Part shown: positions 13,122 to 25,739 of the stretch, one piece after another
How the letters are laid out: the number at the start of each line of letters is the position of its first letter
How positions within the stretch are numbered: position 1 is the first letter of the stretch
Assembly (NCBI RefSeq): GCF_000189635.1
Contig: NW_002476407.1
Coordinates: 620,001 to 684,000 of the forward strand
DNA from: Tetrahymena thermophila SB210
Lineage: Eukaryota; Ciliophora; Oligohymenophorea; Hymenostomatida; Tetrahymenidae
DNA length: 64,000 nucleotides
Direction of reading: 5' to 3'
Notes under the pieces: generated by a model
Told to the model about the DNA's origin: nothing
Database searches by the model: none
What the model saw: only the letters and a program-made list of their open reading frames with translations
Program-made: the position numbers and the translations under genes

Positions 13122-16100
13122 CTAAGATGAAGTGTTAAATTAGAGAGATGAGTGCAATTTGCTAAAGCAGTACCTAAGCCTGATGAACCTTTATCACCAA
13201 TTTAATTTTAACTTTTAAATATTAAAGAAAAAATAAATAAATAAATAAATAAATAATTAATTAGTTAGTTAGTTAGAAGGAAAAAATGAAGAAAAAATAA
13301 TAAGAAATGAACTAATTAATAAATAAAAAAGAAAAATTTTAAAATAAAAAAAGGTATTAAATTAAGAACAATAGAAAGAGAAAAAAATGCAAATACAATA
13401 AAAAAGAAAAAGAAAAATAAATTAAATAAAATGCTTATTAACAAATTAAAAGAGTTTTTATGTTTTAAATTAATTTTTATAACTAAAAATATCACAATCC
13501 AAAACAAATAAACTGTTTTTACCTAAGATCAAGTTTCAAATTTGAGAGATTAGTGCAATTAGTTAAAGCAGAACCAAAACCTGAAGCTCCTTAATCACCA
13601 ATTTAATTATAACTTTTTAAATATTGAAAGAAAAAATAAAAAATTAATTAGTTAGTTAGTTATTGAAAAGAAAAAAAATAAGAAAATATAATAGGAAATG
13701 AATGAGTTAATAATAATAATAATAATAAAAGCAAAATTTGAAAATAAAAAAAGGATTTAAATTAAGAAAGATAAAGAAAAAAAAAAACACAAATACAATA
13801 TTAAATAATAAGAAAAATAAATCAAATTCAAATTTAATAAACAAATTAAAAGATATATATTGTTTTAAATTCATTTTTAAAACTAAAAATGTCACAATTC
13901 AAAATAAATAAACTGTTTTTACCTAAGATGAAGTGTTAAATTAGAGAGATGAGAGCAATTTGCTAAAGCAGAACCTAAGCCTGATAAACCTTTATCGCCA
14001 ATTTAATTTTAACTTTTTAGATGTAAAAGAAAAAAAAAAATGAATTAGTTGTTAGTTAGAAAGAAAAATGAAGAAAAGATAATCGGAAATAAATTAATTA
14101 ATAATAATAAAAGTAAAATTTGAAAATAAAAATCTAAGTTAAATTAAGAAAGATAGAATGAAAGAAAAAAAAAAGCACAAGAACATTAAAAAAGATAAAG
14201 AAAAATAAACCAAATAAAAAGCTAATAAACAAATTAAAAGAGTTATATTGTTTTAAATTCATTTATATAACTAAAAGTATCACAATTCAATACAAATAAA
14301 CCAATTTTACAAAAGATCAAGTGCTAAATTAGAGAGATTAGTGCAATTTGCTAAAGTAAAACCTAAGCCTGAAGCACCTTCATCACCAATTTTATTGTTA
14401 CTTTTTAAATATTGAAGAATAAATAAAAAACTAATGAGTTAGTTAGTTAGCAGGGAAAAATAAAGAAAAAATTATAAGAAATGAATTAATTAATAATAAT
14501 AAAAGAAAAATTTGAAAACAAAAAAAGGATTTAAATTAAGAAAGATAGAAAGAAAAAAAAAATGCAAGTACACTAAATAAGAAAATGAAATCAAATAAAA
14601 AGCTAATGAATAATTTAAATGAGTTATATTGTTTTAAATTCATTATTATAACTAAAAGAATCACAATCCAAAATAAATAAACTATTTTTACAGAAGATCA
14701 AGTGTCAAATGAGAGAGGTTAGTGCAATTAGTTAAAGCAGAACCTAAACCTGATGCACCAATTGCACCAATTTTATTGTAACTTTTTAAATATTAAAGAA
14801 AAAATATATTATTAATTAGTTAGTTCGAAGGAAAAAATAAAGAAAAAATAATAAGAGAAATAAGAGATTAATTAATTAATGATAATAAAAACAAAATTTG
14901 GAGAAAAAAAAAAAGTTAAATTAAGAAATATAGAAATAGAAAAAAAAAAAACACACACACATATACAATAAAAAAAGTAAAAATAAATAAAATAAAAGTT
15001 AATAAAAAATTAAAAGAGTTATTTTGTTTTAAATTTATTTTTATAACTAAAAATTTCACATTCAAAACAAATAAACTGTTTTTACCTAAGATCAAGTGCT
15101 AAATTTGACAGATTAGTGCAATTTGCTAAACCAGAACATAAACCTGATGCACCTTTATCGCCAATTTTATTGTAACTTTTTAAATATTGAAGAAAAAATA
15201 TATAATTAAAAAAATAATAATAAAAAAATTTTTTTTTTAAATCAAAATATCCCCTAAACAGAAAAGTAATCTACATATGTATTCTATTTGTATGTAGCCT
15301 TGAAAAAGGCAGTACCTCAGTGTACTAAATACATTTATATAATTAAGAAACATAGCAGAAAAAAAACACAAAAACCAATAAAAAGGTCAAATTAAAAGCT
15401 GATAAACAAATTAATTGAGTTATATTGTTTTAAATTCATTTTTATAACTAAATGTATCACTATCCAAAACAAATAAATTGTTTTTACCGAAGATCAAGTG
15501 TTAAATTGGAGAGATTAGTGCAATTTGATAAAGCAGAACCTAAGCTCGATGAACCTTTATCACCAATTTAATTTTAACTTTTTAAATATTGAGGATAAAA
15601 TATAAAATTAGTTAGTTAGAAGGAAAAAATGAAGAAAATATAATAAGAAATAAATTAATTAATAATAATAAAATGGGTTAAATTCAGAAAGATAGAAAGA
15701 AAGAAAAAAATAAGTACACTAAATAAGAAAAAGAAAAATAAATCAAATAAAAAGCTAAGAAACTTATTAAAATAGTTATATTGTTTTAAATTCATTTTTA
15801 TAACTAAGAGTATCACAACCCAAAAAAAATAAACTGTTTTTACCGAAAATAAAGTTTCAAATTAGAGAGATTAGTGTAATTTGCTAAAGCAGAACCTACT
15901 CCTGATGCACATTTATCACCAATTTAATTGGAACTTTTTAAATATGGAAGAAAAAATATATAATTAATTAGAAGAAAAAAATGAAGAAAAAATTATAAGA
16001 AATGAATTAATTAATAATAAATAATAATAACAAAATTTGAAAATAAAAAATGAGTTAAATTAAGAAAGATAGAAAAAAATATAAGTACATTAAAAAAGAA

Positions 16101-19100
16101 AAAAAAATAAATCAAATAAAAAGCTTATAAGCAAATTAAAAGAGTTATATTGTTTTAAATTCATTTTTATAATTAAAAATATCACAATCCAAACAAATAA
16201 ACTGTTTTTACCGAAGATCAAGTTTCAAATTTGAGAGATTAGTGCAATTTGCTAAAGCAGAACATAAACCTGATACACCTTTATCACCAATTTTATTGTT
16301 ACTTTTTAAATATTGAAGAAAAAATATAGTTAATTAGTTATTTATCAGGAAAAAGTGAAGAAATGAAAAAATAAATAGAAATTAATTAATTAATAAAAAT
16401 AAAAACAAAATTTGAAAATAAAAAAATGAATTAAATTAAGAAAAATACAAAAAGAAAAAAAACACAAGTACAATAAAAAAGAAAAAGAAAAAGAAATCAA
16501 ATAAAAAGATAATAAATAAATTAAAGTTATATTGTTTTAAATACATTTTTATAACTAAAAATATCACAACCCAAAACAAATATAACTTTTTTACCCAAGA
16601 TGAAGTGTTAAATTAGAGAGATTAGGGCAATTTGCTAAACCAGAACCTAAGCCAGATGAACCTTTATCGCCAATTTAATTGTTACTTTTTAAATATTGAT
16701 TGTAAAATAAATAATTAGTAAGTTAGAAGGAAAAAATGAAGAAAATATGATTTAATCAATAAAAGCAAAATTTTAAAATAAAAAAAGTAGTTAAATTAAG
16801 AAAGATAGAAAAACCACAAGTAGATTAAAAAAGAAAAAGAAAAATAAATCAAATTAAAAGAGTTTTTTTGTTTTAAATACATTTTTATAACTAAAAGTAT
16901 CACAATCTAAAACAAATAAACTGTTTTTACAAAAGATCAAGTGTCAAATTAGAGAGATTAGTGCAATTTGCTAAACCAAAACCTAAGCCTGATGCATCTT
17001 TATCACTTATTTAATTGGAACTTTTTAAATATTGAAGAAAAAATAAAATATTAATTAGTTAGTTAGTTATTTATAAGGAAAAAAATAAGTAAATATAATA
17101 AGAAATGAATTAATTAATAATAATAAAAGCAAAATTTGAAAATAAAAAAATTAGTTAAATTAAGTAAGATAGAAAGAAAAAACACTAGTACAATAAAAAA
17201 TAAAAAGAAAAATAAATCAAATAAAATGCTATTAAATTCATTTTAATACTAAAAATATCACAACCCAAAACAAATAAAACGTTTTTACCCAAGATGAAGT
17301 GTTAAATTAGAGAAATTAGTGCAATTTGCTAAAGCAGAACCTAAGCTTGATGAACCTTTATCACCAATCTTGTTGTTACTTTTTAAATATTGAAGAAAAA
17401 ATATATTGTTTATCATTTAGTTAGAATGAAAAAATGAAGAAAATGATATGAATTAATTAATAAATATAAAAGCAATATTTGAGATTAAAAAAAGGAGTTA
17501 AATTAAGAAATATAGAAAGAAAGAAAAAAAATGCAAGTACATTAAAAAAGAAAAAGAAAAATAAATCAAATAAAAAGCTAATAAACAAATTAAAAGAGTT
17601 ATATTGGTTTAAATTAATTTATATAACTAAAAGTATCACAATCAAAAACAAATAAACTGTTTTTACAAAAGATCAAGTGTCAAATTAGAGAGATTAGTGC
17701 AATTTACTAAAGCAGAACATAAACCTGATGAACCTTTATCACCAATTTTATTGGAACTTTTTAAATATTATATAATTAGTTAGTTAGTTAATCCATTAAG
17801 AAAAAAATGAAGAAAATATAGTAAGAAATCAATAAATTAATAATAATAAAACCAAAATTTAAAAAAAAATAAGTTAAATTAAGAAACATAAAAAAACACA
17901 AGTACAATAAAAAATGAAAAAGAAAAAATAAATCAAATAAAAAGCTAATAAACTAATTAAAAGAGTTATGCTGTTTTAAATTCATTTTTATAATTAAAAA
18001 TATCACAACCCTTTACATAATAACCTGTTTTACCTAAGAAGAAGTGTTAAATTAGAGAGATTAATGCAATTTGTTAAAGCAGAACCTAAGCCTTATAAAC
18101 CTTTATCACCAATTAGATTGTAACTTTTTAAATATTGAAGAAAAAGTATATAATTAATAAATTATTTAATTAGAGGGAAAAAATTAAGAAAAAAAAAACT
18201 AAATGAACTAATTAATAATAATAAAATCAATATTTGAAAATAAAAAAATAAGTTAAATTAAGAAACATAGAAAAAGAAAAAATCATAAAAAAATTAAAAG
18301 AGCTTTATTGTTTTAAATTAATTTTTATAACTAAAAATAGAACAATCGAAAACAAATAGACTGTTTTTACCTAAGACGAAGTGTTAAATTAGAGAGATTA
18401 GTGCAATTTGCTAAAGCAGAGCCTAAGCCTGATAAACCTTTATCACCAATTTTATTGTTACTTTTTAAATATTGAAGAATAAATATATTATTAATTATTA
18501 GTCATTTTTTGAGTTGGAAACTAAGTTGATTCGAATCAAATTAATTATATTTTCAAATACTCCTCTATATATAACCTAGGGAAATAATTAATTTCAAACC
18601 CTAAAAACCTAGGGCTCACAAAAAATTTGTTCATTATTTTTGACTAGGTTTTCATATATGCTCTTTCATAATATCATATCGAAAATTGGTGAATCGTAGT
18701 AGTTTCCAACTCAAAAAAATGAGTATTAGTTAGTTATTTAAAAAGGAAAAAATGAAGAAAAAATAATAAGAAATGTATTAATTTATAATAATAAAAGCAA
18801 AATTTGAAAATAAAAAAAATGAGTTAGATTAAGAAAGATAGATAAAAAAAACAAAAATACAATAAAAAAGAAAAATAATAATAAATCAAATAAAAAGCTA
18901 ATAAACAAATTAAAAGAGATATATTTTTTTAAATAGATTTTTATAACTAAAAATATCATAATCTAAAGCAAATAAACTGTTTTTACTCAAGATCAAGTGT
19001 CAAATTAGAGAGATTAGTGCAATTTTCTAAACCAGAGCCTAAGTCTGATGCCCCTTCATCACCAATTGAATTGTAACTTTTAAATATTGAAGAAAAAATA

Positions 19101-19469
19101 TAAAATTAGTTTGTTAGTTAATTAGTTAGAGGGAAAAAATGAAGAAAATATAATAAGAAATGAATTAATTAATAATAATAAAAGTAAAATTTGAAAATCA
19201 AAAAATGAGTTAAATTAAGAAAAATAGATAGATAGAAAAAAAACACAATTAAATAAAAAAAAGAAAAATAAAAATAAATCAAATAAAAAGATAATAAACA
19301 AATTAAAAGAGTTATATTGTTTTAAATTCATTTTTAAAACTAAAAATATCAACACCCAAAACAAATAAACTGTTTTTACCTAAGAAGAAGTGTTACATTA
19401 GAGAGATTAGTGCAATTTGCTAAAGCAGAACCTAAGCCTGATGTACCTTCATCACCAATTTTATTCTAA
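13122..19469 (-). CDS. Leucine-rich repeat protein of 17 identical-size exons (partial)
   Basis: Seventeen exons of exactly 90 bp on the minus strand, at (plus coordinates) 13122-13211, 13523-13612, 13923-14012, 14311-14400, 14692-14781, 15086-15175, 15488-15577, 15844-15933, 16212-16301, 16595-16684, 16931-17020, 17289-17378, 17667-17756, 18034-18123, 18371-18460, 18987-19076 and 19380-19469. Each begins after AG and ends before GTAAAA-type donors, always phase 2, so each exon adds exactly 30 residues. The consensus is YNQIGDKGASGLGSAL then ANCTNLSNLTLDL, a ribonuclease-inhibitor-like LRR; proteins with such repeats are known to me from Tetrahymena. No exon has an in-frame TGA. No signal peptide, first exon or terminal exon could be found, so the gene is incomplete as read. 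LRR proteins normally bind other proteins; the partner is unknown. Confidence 0.85.
15271..15326. other. Three adjoining short hairpins inside an LRR intron
   Basis: In the intron between exons 15086-15175 and 15488-15577 the usual repeat sequence is replaced by a local segment. It contains CTACATA..TATGTAG (15271-15297), GCCTT-GAAA-AAGGC (15297-15310, a GNRA-type loop) and AGTAC..GTACT (15311-15326). The three stems abut. None of the other introns has this segment. It could be an inserted small RNA gene or a remnant of a mobile element. Confidence 0.45.
18502..18722. mobile_element. MITE-like 221-bp element with 22-bp inverted ends
   Basis: The ends TCATTTTTTGAGTTGGAAAC.. and ..GTTTCCAACTCAAAAAAATGA are inverted repeats of 21-22 bp differing by one T. 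The interior has no coding frame but carries two CCTAGGG motifs. The flanks end in TTATTAG on the left and begin GTATTAG on the right, suggesting a short target duplication such as TATTAG. It sits in one intron of the LRR array, and removing it restores that unit to about the normal length (395 bp), which is strong evidence for insertion. Confidence 0.82.
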
Positions 19470-19720
19470 CTTTTTAAATAATGAAAAAAAATAAAAATTA
19501 ATTAGTTAGTTAGAAGGAAAAAGTGAAGAAAAAATAATAAGAAATGAATTAAATAATAATAATAAAAGCAAAATTAGAAAGTAAAAAATTAATTTAAATT
19601 TTGAAAGATAGAAAGAAAAAAAATACAAGTACATTATAAAAGAAAAAGGAAAATAAATCAAATAAAAAGCTAATAAACAAAATTAAATGAGTTTATTTTT
19701 ATCAAGTATAAGTGTTAGAA

Positions 19721-21530
19721 TGAAAAATTAATAAAAAATATCTAATAATAAAAAATGAATAGTAAATTTTAAAAATTAAAAGTGAAAATTATGTTAAAAT
19801 CACTAAACAAGTATTTGTTTTCATAAAATTAATGAAGATAGGTTAGAATTTCTATTAGAACGATAGCATTATAAATAAATTGTAAGTGAAATAAAGAGAA
19901 ACTATTAATAATAATAGTAATATTTATAAATTAAATATACCTCAGATCAATATGGAGAACCTAATGAGATTAGAGTGAAGAGTTTAAAAACTTTTTATAT
20001 TATTAAAATAATTTAAAATAAATTTATAAAAAAATAAATAATTACTTCTTCTAATTTTTTATAATAATTAATCTATTACATAATTTTTTTTCTTCAAAAA
20101 TACTGAATAGAAATTAATAGAAATTTAATTAATTATAAGTGGATAAAAAGAATATTAAATTAATTGAATTTATAAATTTGTTTTTAGTAAGAGATATCAC
20201 AAAAAATTTAGTGTAACATTGATTATTTAATATTAATATTTCTATTTAAAATGTTTACTTCAAAATATAGTAGGAAATAGAGATGAGTAGTTAGTCATAT
20301 GCTGAAAAAATTCTAGTAATTACTGTTCTTAAATTTTATATAAATAATTTTTATTTTGTAGATTTTTCTATTTTAGTATAGTAATGAGGAGAATTTTTAT
20401 ATTATCTCTAATTATTCTCTAGTCAGATTAGTTTTTACTGCTGGTACATGTTATTTAGATATATAGCTTGCATAGATCAAATAAGCGCATTTATGCCTAT
20501 TTAAATAAATAGATTATACATTTCTATATCATCAACAATTAATATAAATGTTAAAAAAAATTAATAAACAAAATATAAGAAATAATTTATTTACTATGCC
20601 AAGTTTTTCTCCTCCAAACATATAACATTGGAGGGCTAAATTTACACATTTTAAAAAATATTTTAACAAAATTTAAATATTAATTTTTTAATAAAATTTA
20701 TTGAAATTCCTCTGCTGATATAATGCACCCAACCCAATAAGCAATAAGCGGAATTTTAATACCAGTATAGTTATTAATGCGTATTTTATTTATTAAAAAT
20801 TATATTTATATTTTAATATGATATTTAATAAAAATAGCATTTTGTATATTTCCTCTTCATAACTAATATAGAAATAAAATTACTTTATTTTAATAAGATT
20901 AAAATTTAAGTACTATTTTGTTCATATATATGGTTATTGTTTTCATAGATATTCTATTAAATAAATATGTTAATTTTATATTTTACATAGACTTTGTTAT
21001 GTCAGAATAAAATATATGAAAGGTGATGAACTAGGAATAGATGAACTTTAGATTGCTAAACTATTTAGCATAGATAAATCACATGATTTGTCAATTACTT
21101 TATTTTAATAAGATTAAAATTTAAATACTAATTTGTTCATATGGTTTTTGTTTTCATAGCTATTCTATTAAATAAATATGTTAATTTTATATTTTACATA
21201 GACTTTGTTTTGTGAGAATGAAATATATATATATAAATAAATAAGTAATAAGAAATAAAGAAGAAATATATTAGATTTAAAGAGAAGTAAAATTAATAAA
21301 CTTAAAGTTTGTTTTAATGAATTTAATAAAGGAAAAATTAAATTCAAATTGAGTTGATTTATAAAGAAAAAAAATAAATTAAAGTAAAAATTGAAAGATG
21401 ATAAATTTTTTTTAAATAATATTAGAGGAGTTTACAATAAATAAGATATAAAATATAAACTACAATTAATTATGTAATTAATTAAACTTATTAGTTTATT
21501 CTTAAGATATTACTTGATAGATTTTTTGTC
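19721..21530. other. AT-rich spacer with one direct duplication and a hairpin
   Basis: This DNA lies upstream of the minus-strand LRR array. A block of about 135 bp at 20881-21018 recurs at 21096-21230 with few changes (shared TACTTTATTTTAATAAGATT and TTTTACATAGACTTTGTT). A perfect 7-bp hairpin CCTCCAA..TTGGAGG is at 20611-20634. No convincing first exon for the LRR gene was found here. Confidence 0.5.
20881..21230. repeat. Direct duplication of about 135 bp
   Basis: Copy one spans 20881-21018 and copy two 21096-21230. They match almost throughout, with small gaps around a TATATATGG stretch. No coding content is seen. Confidence 0.8.
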
Positions 21531-21534
21531 TTTC

Positions 21535-21990
21535 AAGTTTTTTTCTTTTGGATTTGCTAATTAGTATTTTGATTTATTTTCTTAATAATTTTTACTTTTG
21601 GATATTGCTTTTAAGATCTTTCTTACTAGCTTTTTCTTTTGGAAATCGCTCTTAAGTTATTTCAAAATTGTTTTTTTCTTTAAGCAATTGTTATTAAGTA
21701 GATACTTTTCTTATTAGTTCTTTCTTCAGGATTAAGTTTTTAGACTTCTTCCTTTGGTTATTGCTCATAAGATTTATATTATCTTGTTAACTTTGTCTTC
21801 CAAGATATAGTTTAAGATTTCATCCTTATAGCTTTTTCTTTTGGAAATTGCTACTTAGACTTGTCTTAGATTTTATCTCTTGGACTTAGATAATAAGATT
21901 GTCTTATTTAATTTTTCTTTTGGATTTTTGCTATTTAGATTATTTCCTATTAGCTTTTTCTTTTGGAAATTACCTTTAGTTTTTTGGTCT
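21535..21990. repeat. Irregular short repeats with a CTTTTTCTTTTGGAAAT core
   Basis: The plus-strand phrase AGCTTTTTCTTTTGGAAAT occurs near 21628, 21830 and 21953, with variants TTTTTCTTTTGGATTTGCT near 21541, 21586 and 21915. On the minus strand it reads CCAAAAGAAAAAGCT, giving a Pro-Lys-Glu-Lys-type motif in one frame. It marks the left end of the minus-strand coding-like region. Confidence 0.6.
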
Positions 21991-24900
21991 ATTTAGTTCA
22001 TTTCTTAGGGAAAATTAAATAAGACTTGCAATTTATAAGTTATTATCTTATTTATTCACTTTTATTCAAGCATTAGTTTTATGATATGTTTGTTTTATTG
22101 TGTGTAAAATAGTTATTTTATAGAATTTTAGTTTTTATGAAGTTATATATTATTCAACTCCTCTATTGAGTTTATGAATAATCTGCTTAATACTTTTTCA
22201 CCACTTTTTTTTAGTGATATTTTTTTAGTGTGTGAGTGTGTGTTTGTTTGCATTTTTGTTGATGACAATCAAGTTGGATGAGTAATTTATTATCTGCATT
22301 TTCATAGTATTTTTTGTATTTCTACAAATTATACTATAAGGAGGGTCATTTGTTTCATAAAATTTAGCTTTAACATACTTTTCATTAGTAGGACACAACG
22401 GTCAAATTCTTCAATAACATTCAGAGGTATTTCACTTTCAAGTAATTTCTCTTACTTTTTCTTTTGAATTCTTATCTTCTTGGAAATAAAGCTAACTAAT
22501 TTCTACTTTTTGAGCTTGTTTATGTGTTTTTAAGGCACAAATTTACTCAATTTTATATGATTAGCTAGTCATTATTTTTTTCATCTTTATTTCAAGATAT
22601 TTCAAGATTTTTAGAATTCTTCAAAACTGAGTTTTTAAGACTCAATTTTTCTTCCATTTTTGAGTTACAGTATAAAAAAGCTTCTCAGCAATCATATAAT
22701 CTTTACTCGCGATGAAGAGGGAGGATTCGAACATCTGTTGAGAAGAAGATACTTTATATGATTGTTTTTCTTGCATCGAAGTGTCAAATTACTTATTAAG
22801 ATTTTTTAGGTCTTAATTTTCACTGTCACTGATACATATAGAGGTATCTTTTTTAACTTTTCGATCTTTTTTTAGGAGAAGCTGTGAACTCTTTCCTTTG
22901 TATCTAGATTCCTTATTCAAGGTTTCTTTATTAAAATTAGATTTAGCAGAGTTTATTTGATTCTCGTTTCTTCGAAATATAATATTTTTCGTCATATTAT
23001 ATTTAGTTAGCTTTCTTATTTTAGTCGATACAATGGTTTTTTGTTGAAATGGATTAGAATCCGTAAAGATTAATTAGAAGTAAAAATTTTTATTATTGAT
23101 TGTATTTCAATTTAGCTATCAGGAATCAAAGAAGTTGTACAGTAATTTAGAAGAATTCTTAAGAAGCATATGTTAAGTTTTTTGAGTTTAGCATATTAAG
23201 GATTAACTTTGTACATTTAAGAAATTTAGAAAAATTGATTTTTTGAGTCTTTCTTTCTAATTTTCTTAAGATGTATAGCTTCTTTTCTTATAAATTAACC
23301 TGTATTGATTAATTACCATCATTTTGTGAAGATAATTTTGTCTTCTTTTTTTCTTTTAGGACTTTTTGAGGGTCTTAGATAGCTTTATCTATTTCCTTTC
23401 AACTTTTCAAATTTTTCTTCTGAAATACCTACTTTCTTTTTTGGTATTTTATGTGATGGATGTTATTGTTGAATTAGCTTTTTACAGCTATTTTTTTCAT
23501 TACTAATTATTTAAAATTTGAAAAGGCTTTTAGATAAAAGGAGTATTTTTTCTAAAAGTACTCTATCAAATTCATTAAATTTGTCTAATTTCAATTAGAT
23601 TTTCAAGTGTTTTGGCATCGACCACTAGATTTTACTCTAGTATTGTTTGGATCATGCTTATTCAAATTCTCTCTATCAAAAAGTTTGTCTAAGTTTTTTA
23701 ATTCCTAAACATTCTTCTTTCTGAATATTATTCATTTTTTTAGAATAAGTAATATTCATTTTAGGGAAAATTTATTAATTATTTATTTTTTTAAAACTAG
23801 TCTGTTTTAAAAATTTCAATAATTAATAATTAATGAATAAGATGGTATCGGTGCTCATAAATTTTTTCTTTGATCAGTTGATTTTTTACACTTTCTTTAA
23901 GGGATTGTGTTATGATCTTCCTTTCAAAGAAATTCTTTAATCAGTTGATCTTTTATTGTCTTTTTATCAACAATACAGTTTTCTTCTTTTTAAAGTTTTT
24001 AATTTATGTATGTAGACTCTTCTTTTTTTTAATTCAAAGTCCAATTTTCTTCTTCTTAATATTTGTTAAGTTTTTAAAGTTTTTTCAATAAATAAATATC
24101 TGTTCTGATGAGTAAGATGATTATTATTATTTACTTTTATTATGCTTAACAGAATATTTTTTTTACATTTAGAGATTATTTTTTAGATTATCTCATAATG
24201 TATTTATTTTTCGGTAATTTAGTTTATCTTTCAAATAAGCTAAGTTACTGATTAGTTCTTTCATCGTATTAAATGAGAATACTTTTTTTGATTATGAATT
24301 TGTTTTTTATCATAACCAAATAGAGTAAAAAGCAAGCATTTTTTTTTTTTTCATTTAGAGATTTTTTTAGCATACAATTTTGTTAAGTATACTCTTAATT
24401 TGTTATCTCTAAATTTTTGTTTGCTTTTTTATACATTTTACTAGATGCATTTGATTTAAAATCTCTTCAGTATTATTATCATTTATTGCGGAGCTTATTT
24501 CTTATGAAAGAAGTTGAAGAAGAAAGAATGTTGGTTTTTCATTCTTTAAATTACATTTAATTCAAATTTGGAGTTATTTGTAATTTAATATTGAAATTTG
24601 ATTAAATTTTTATTAAAGCACAGACAGAGTGAGTTTTCTTCATAAGACACTTTTAGTTCTTCTCTATTTAGATTTACTTAATGATCGTTTTATCTAACTT
24701 TTCTTGTTTACTATTTTTAGTAATGTTTGATTTTTATTATCTTTATTGTTTTTTTTAGCAAGGAGTTTCAATAAAGTTTTTAGTCGTGTCTATTTCTTTT
24801 ATGATTTAAATCTTCTATTAGTCATTTGCTTTCTTCAATAATGAATCATTTAAATGTTGAGAAAGAAAGAGATTAAGATAATATATTTTTTGATATTGAA

Positions 24901-25739
24901 GAAATTATATAAAAAATATTTTCTCATTTTCGCTGGATTTAAGAGTTAAAATGTTCTTCTAATTTCTTGATAGAATATTTCTATTGCGAGTGGGTTATAT
25001 TAGTTGAACATTCTTCGTACCTCTTAAGTCTAATCTTCTTCAGATTCTAGTTTAAAAGTATTTGTTGCATTTCTGCATCATTTACTTTTAAATTTTGAGA
25101 TTAACTTGCTTTTCTCATTTTATTTTATAAGATTTTTTAAATAATATAATTTTAAGATTTTAGTAGAGAAAATTGTTTGTTTTAATTATTTAATAGCAAG
25201 CAGTAAATGACATTCTTTTCTGAAAATCTTCTTTTCAAGGGAGATTTTATCTTTCGATACTTTGAAATTCTTATTTGGCAAGTGTTTTTTTTGCTTAAAT
25301 CTATTTCAAGTTTAAGAAGTTATTTTTTAGTCTTTAATTTTTGTCGTAGTTTTTCACTTTGGAGTTAGAAAATATTTATCTTATTTCATTATTATTGTTT
25401 GGATAATAATAAAATAGTGTTAAATATTATATTTGCTTTCAAGCAATTAATATCTGATTTTAAGTAGTTTCTTTAAACTAGCTTTTTAGACTCATTTAAA
25501 TCCTTTCTTAAAACCAGTTCTAACTTTTGTCTCATAAGATTTTCAAAGTCAGATAAGATTTTAGTTTAGCATTTTATTATTTAGCAAGTTTGAAGAGAGA
25601 TTCTACTCATGAGAAATGAGAAGGTGAGATATCTTTTATTTTTATTATCTTTCTGCATTTGAGTTGCTACTGTCGTTTCAGACTGCTGTTTGGCAGAAAC
25701 TGATTATTTTTAAGTAAGTTTATTTTCTCCTTATTTTCT

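Larger units (their letters stand above)
12110..19720 (-). repeat. Tandem array of LRR exon + intron units
   Basis: The whole interval is built of about 18 direct units of roughly 335-400 bp. Each holds one 90-bp LRR exon and one intron, on the minus strand. Introns resemble each other throughout: after the donor (plus-strand AAACTGTTTTTAC) come the blocks CAAAACAAATAAACTG and TTTAAATTCATTTTTATAAC, and the distal part carries AAGAAAGATAGAAAG, TTAATTAATAATAATAAAAG and TTAGTTAGTTAG runs. Unit starts on the plus strand are spaced 336-402 bp. The one exception is a 616-bp step at 18371-18987 caused by a 221-bp insert. The pattern implies repeated tandem duplication of a single exon-intron module. 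Confidence 0.93.
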
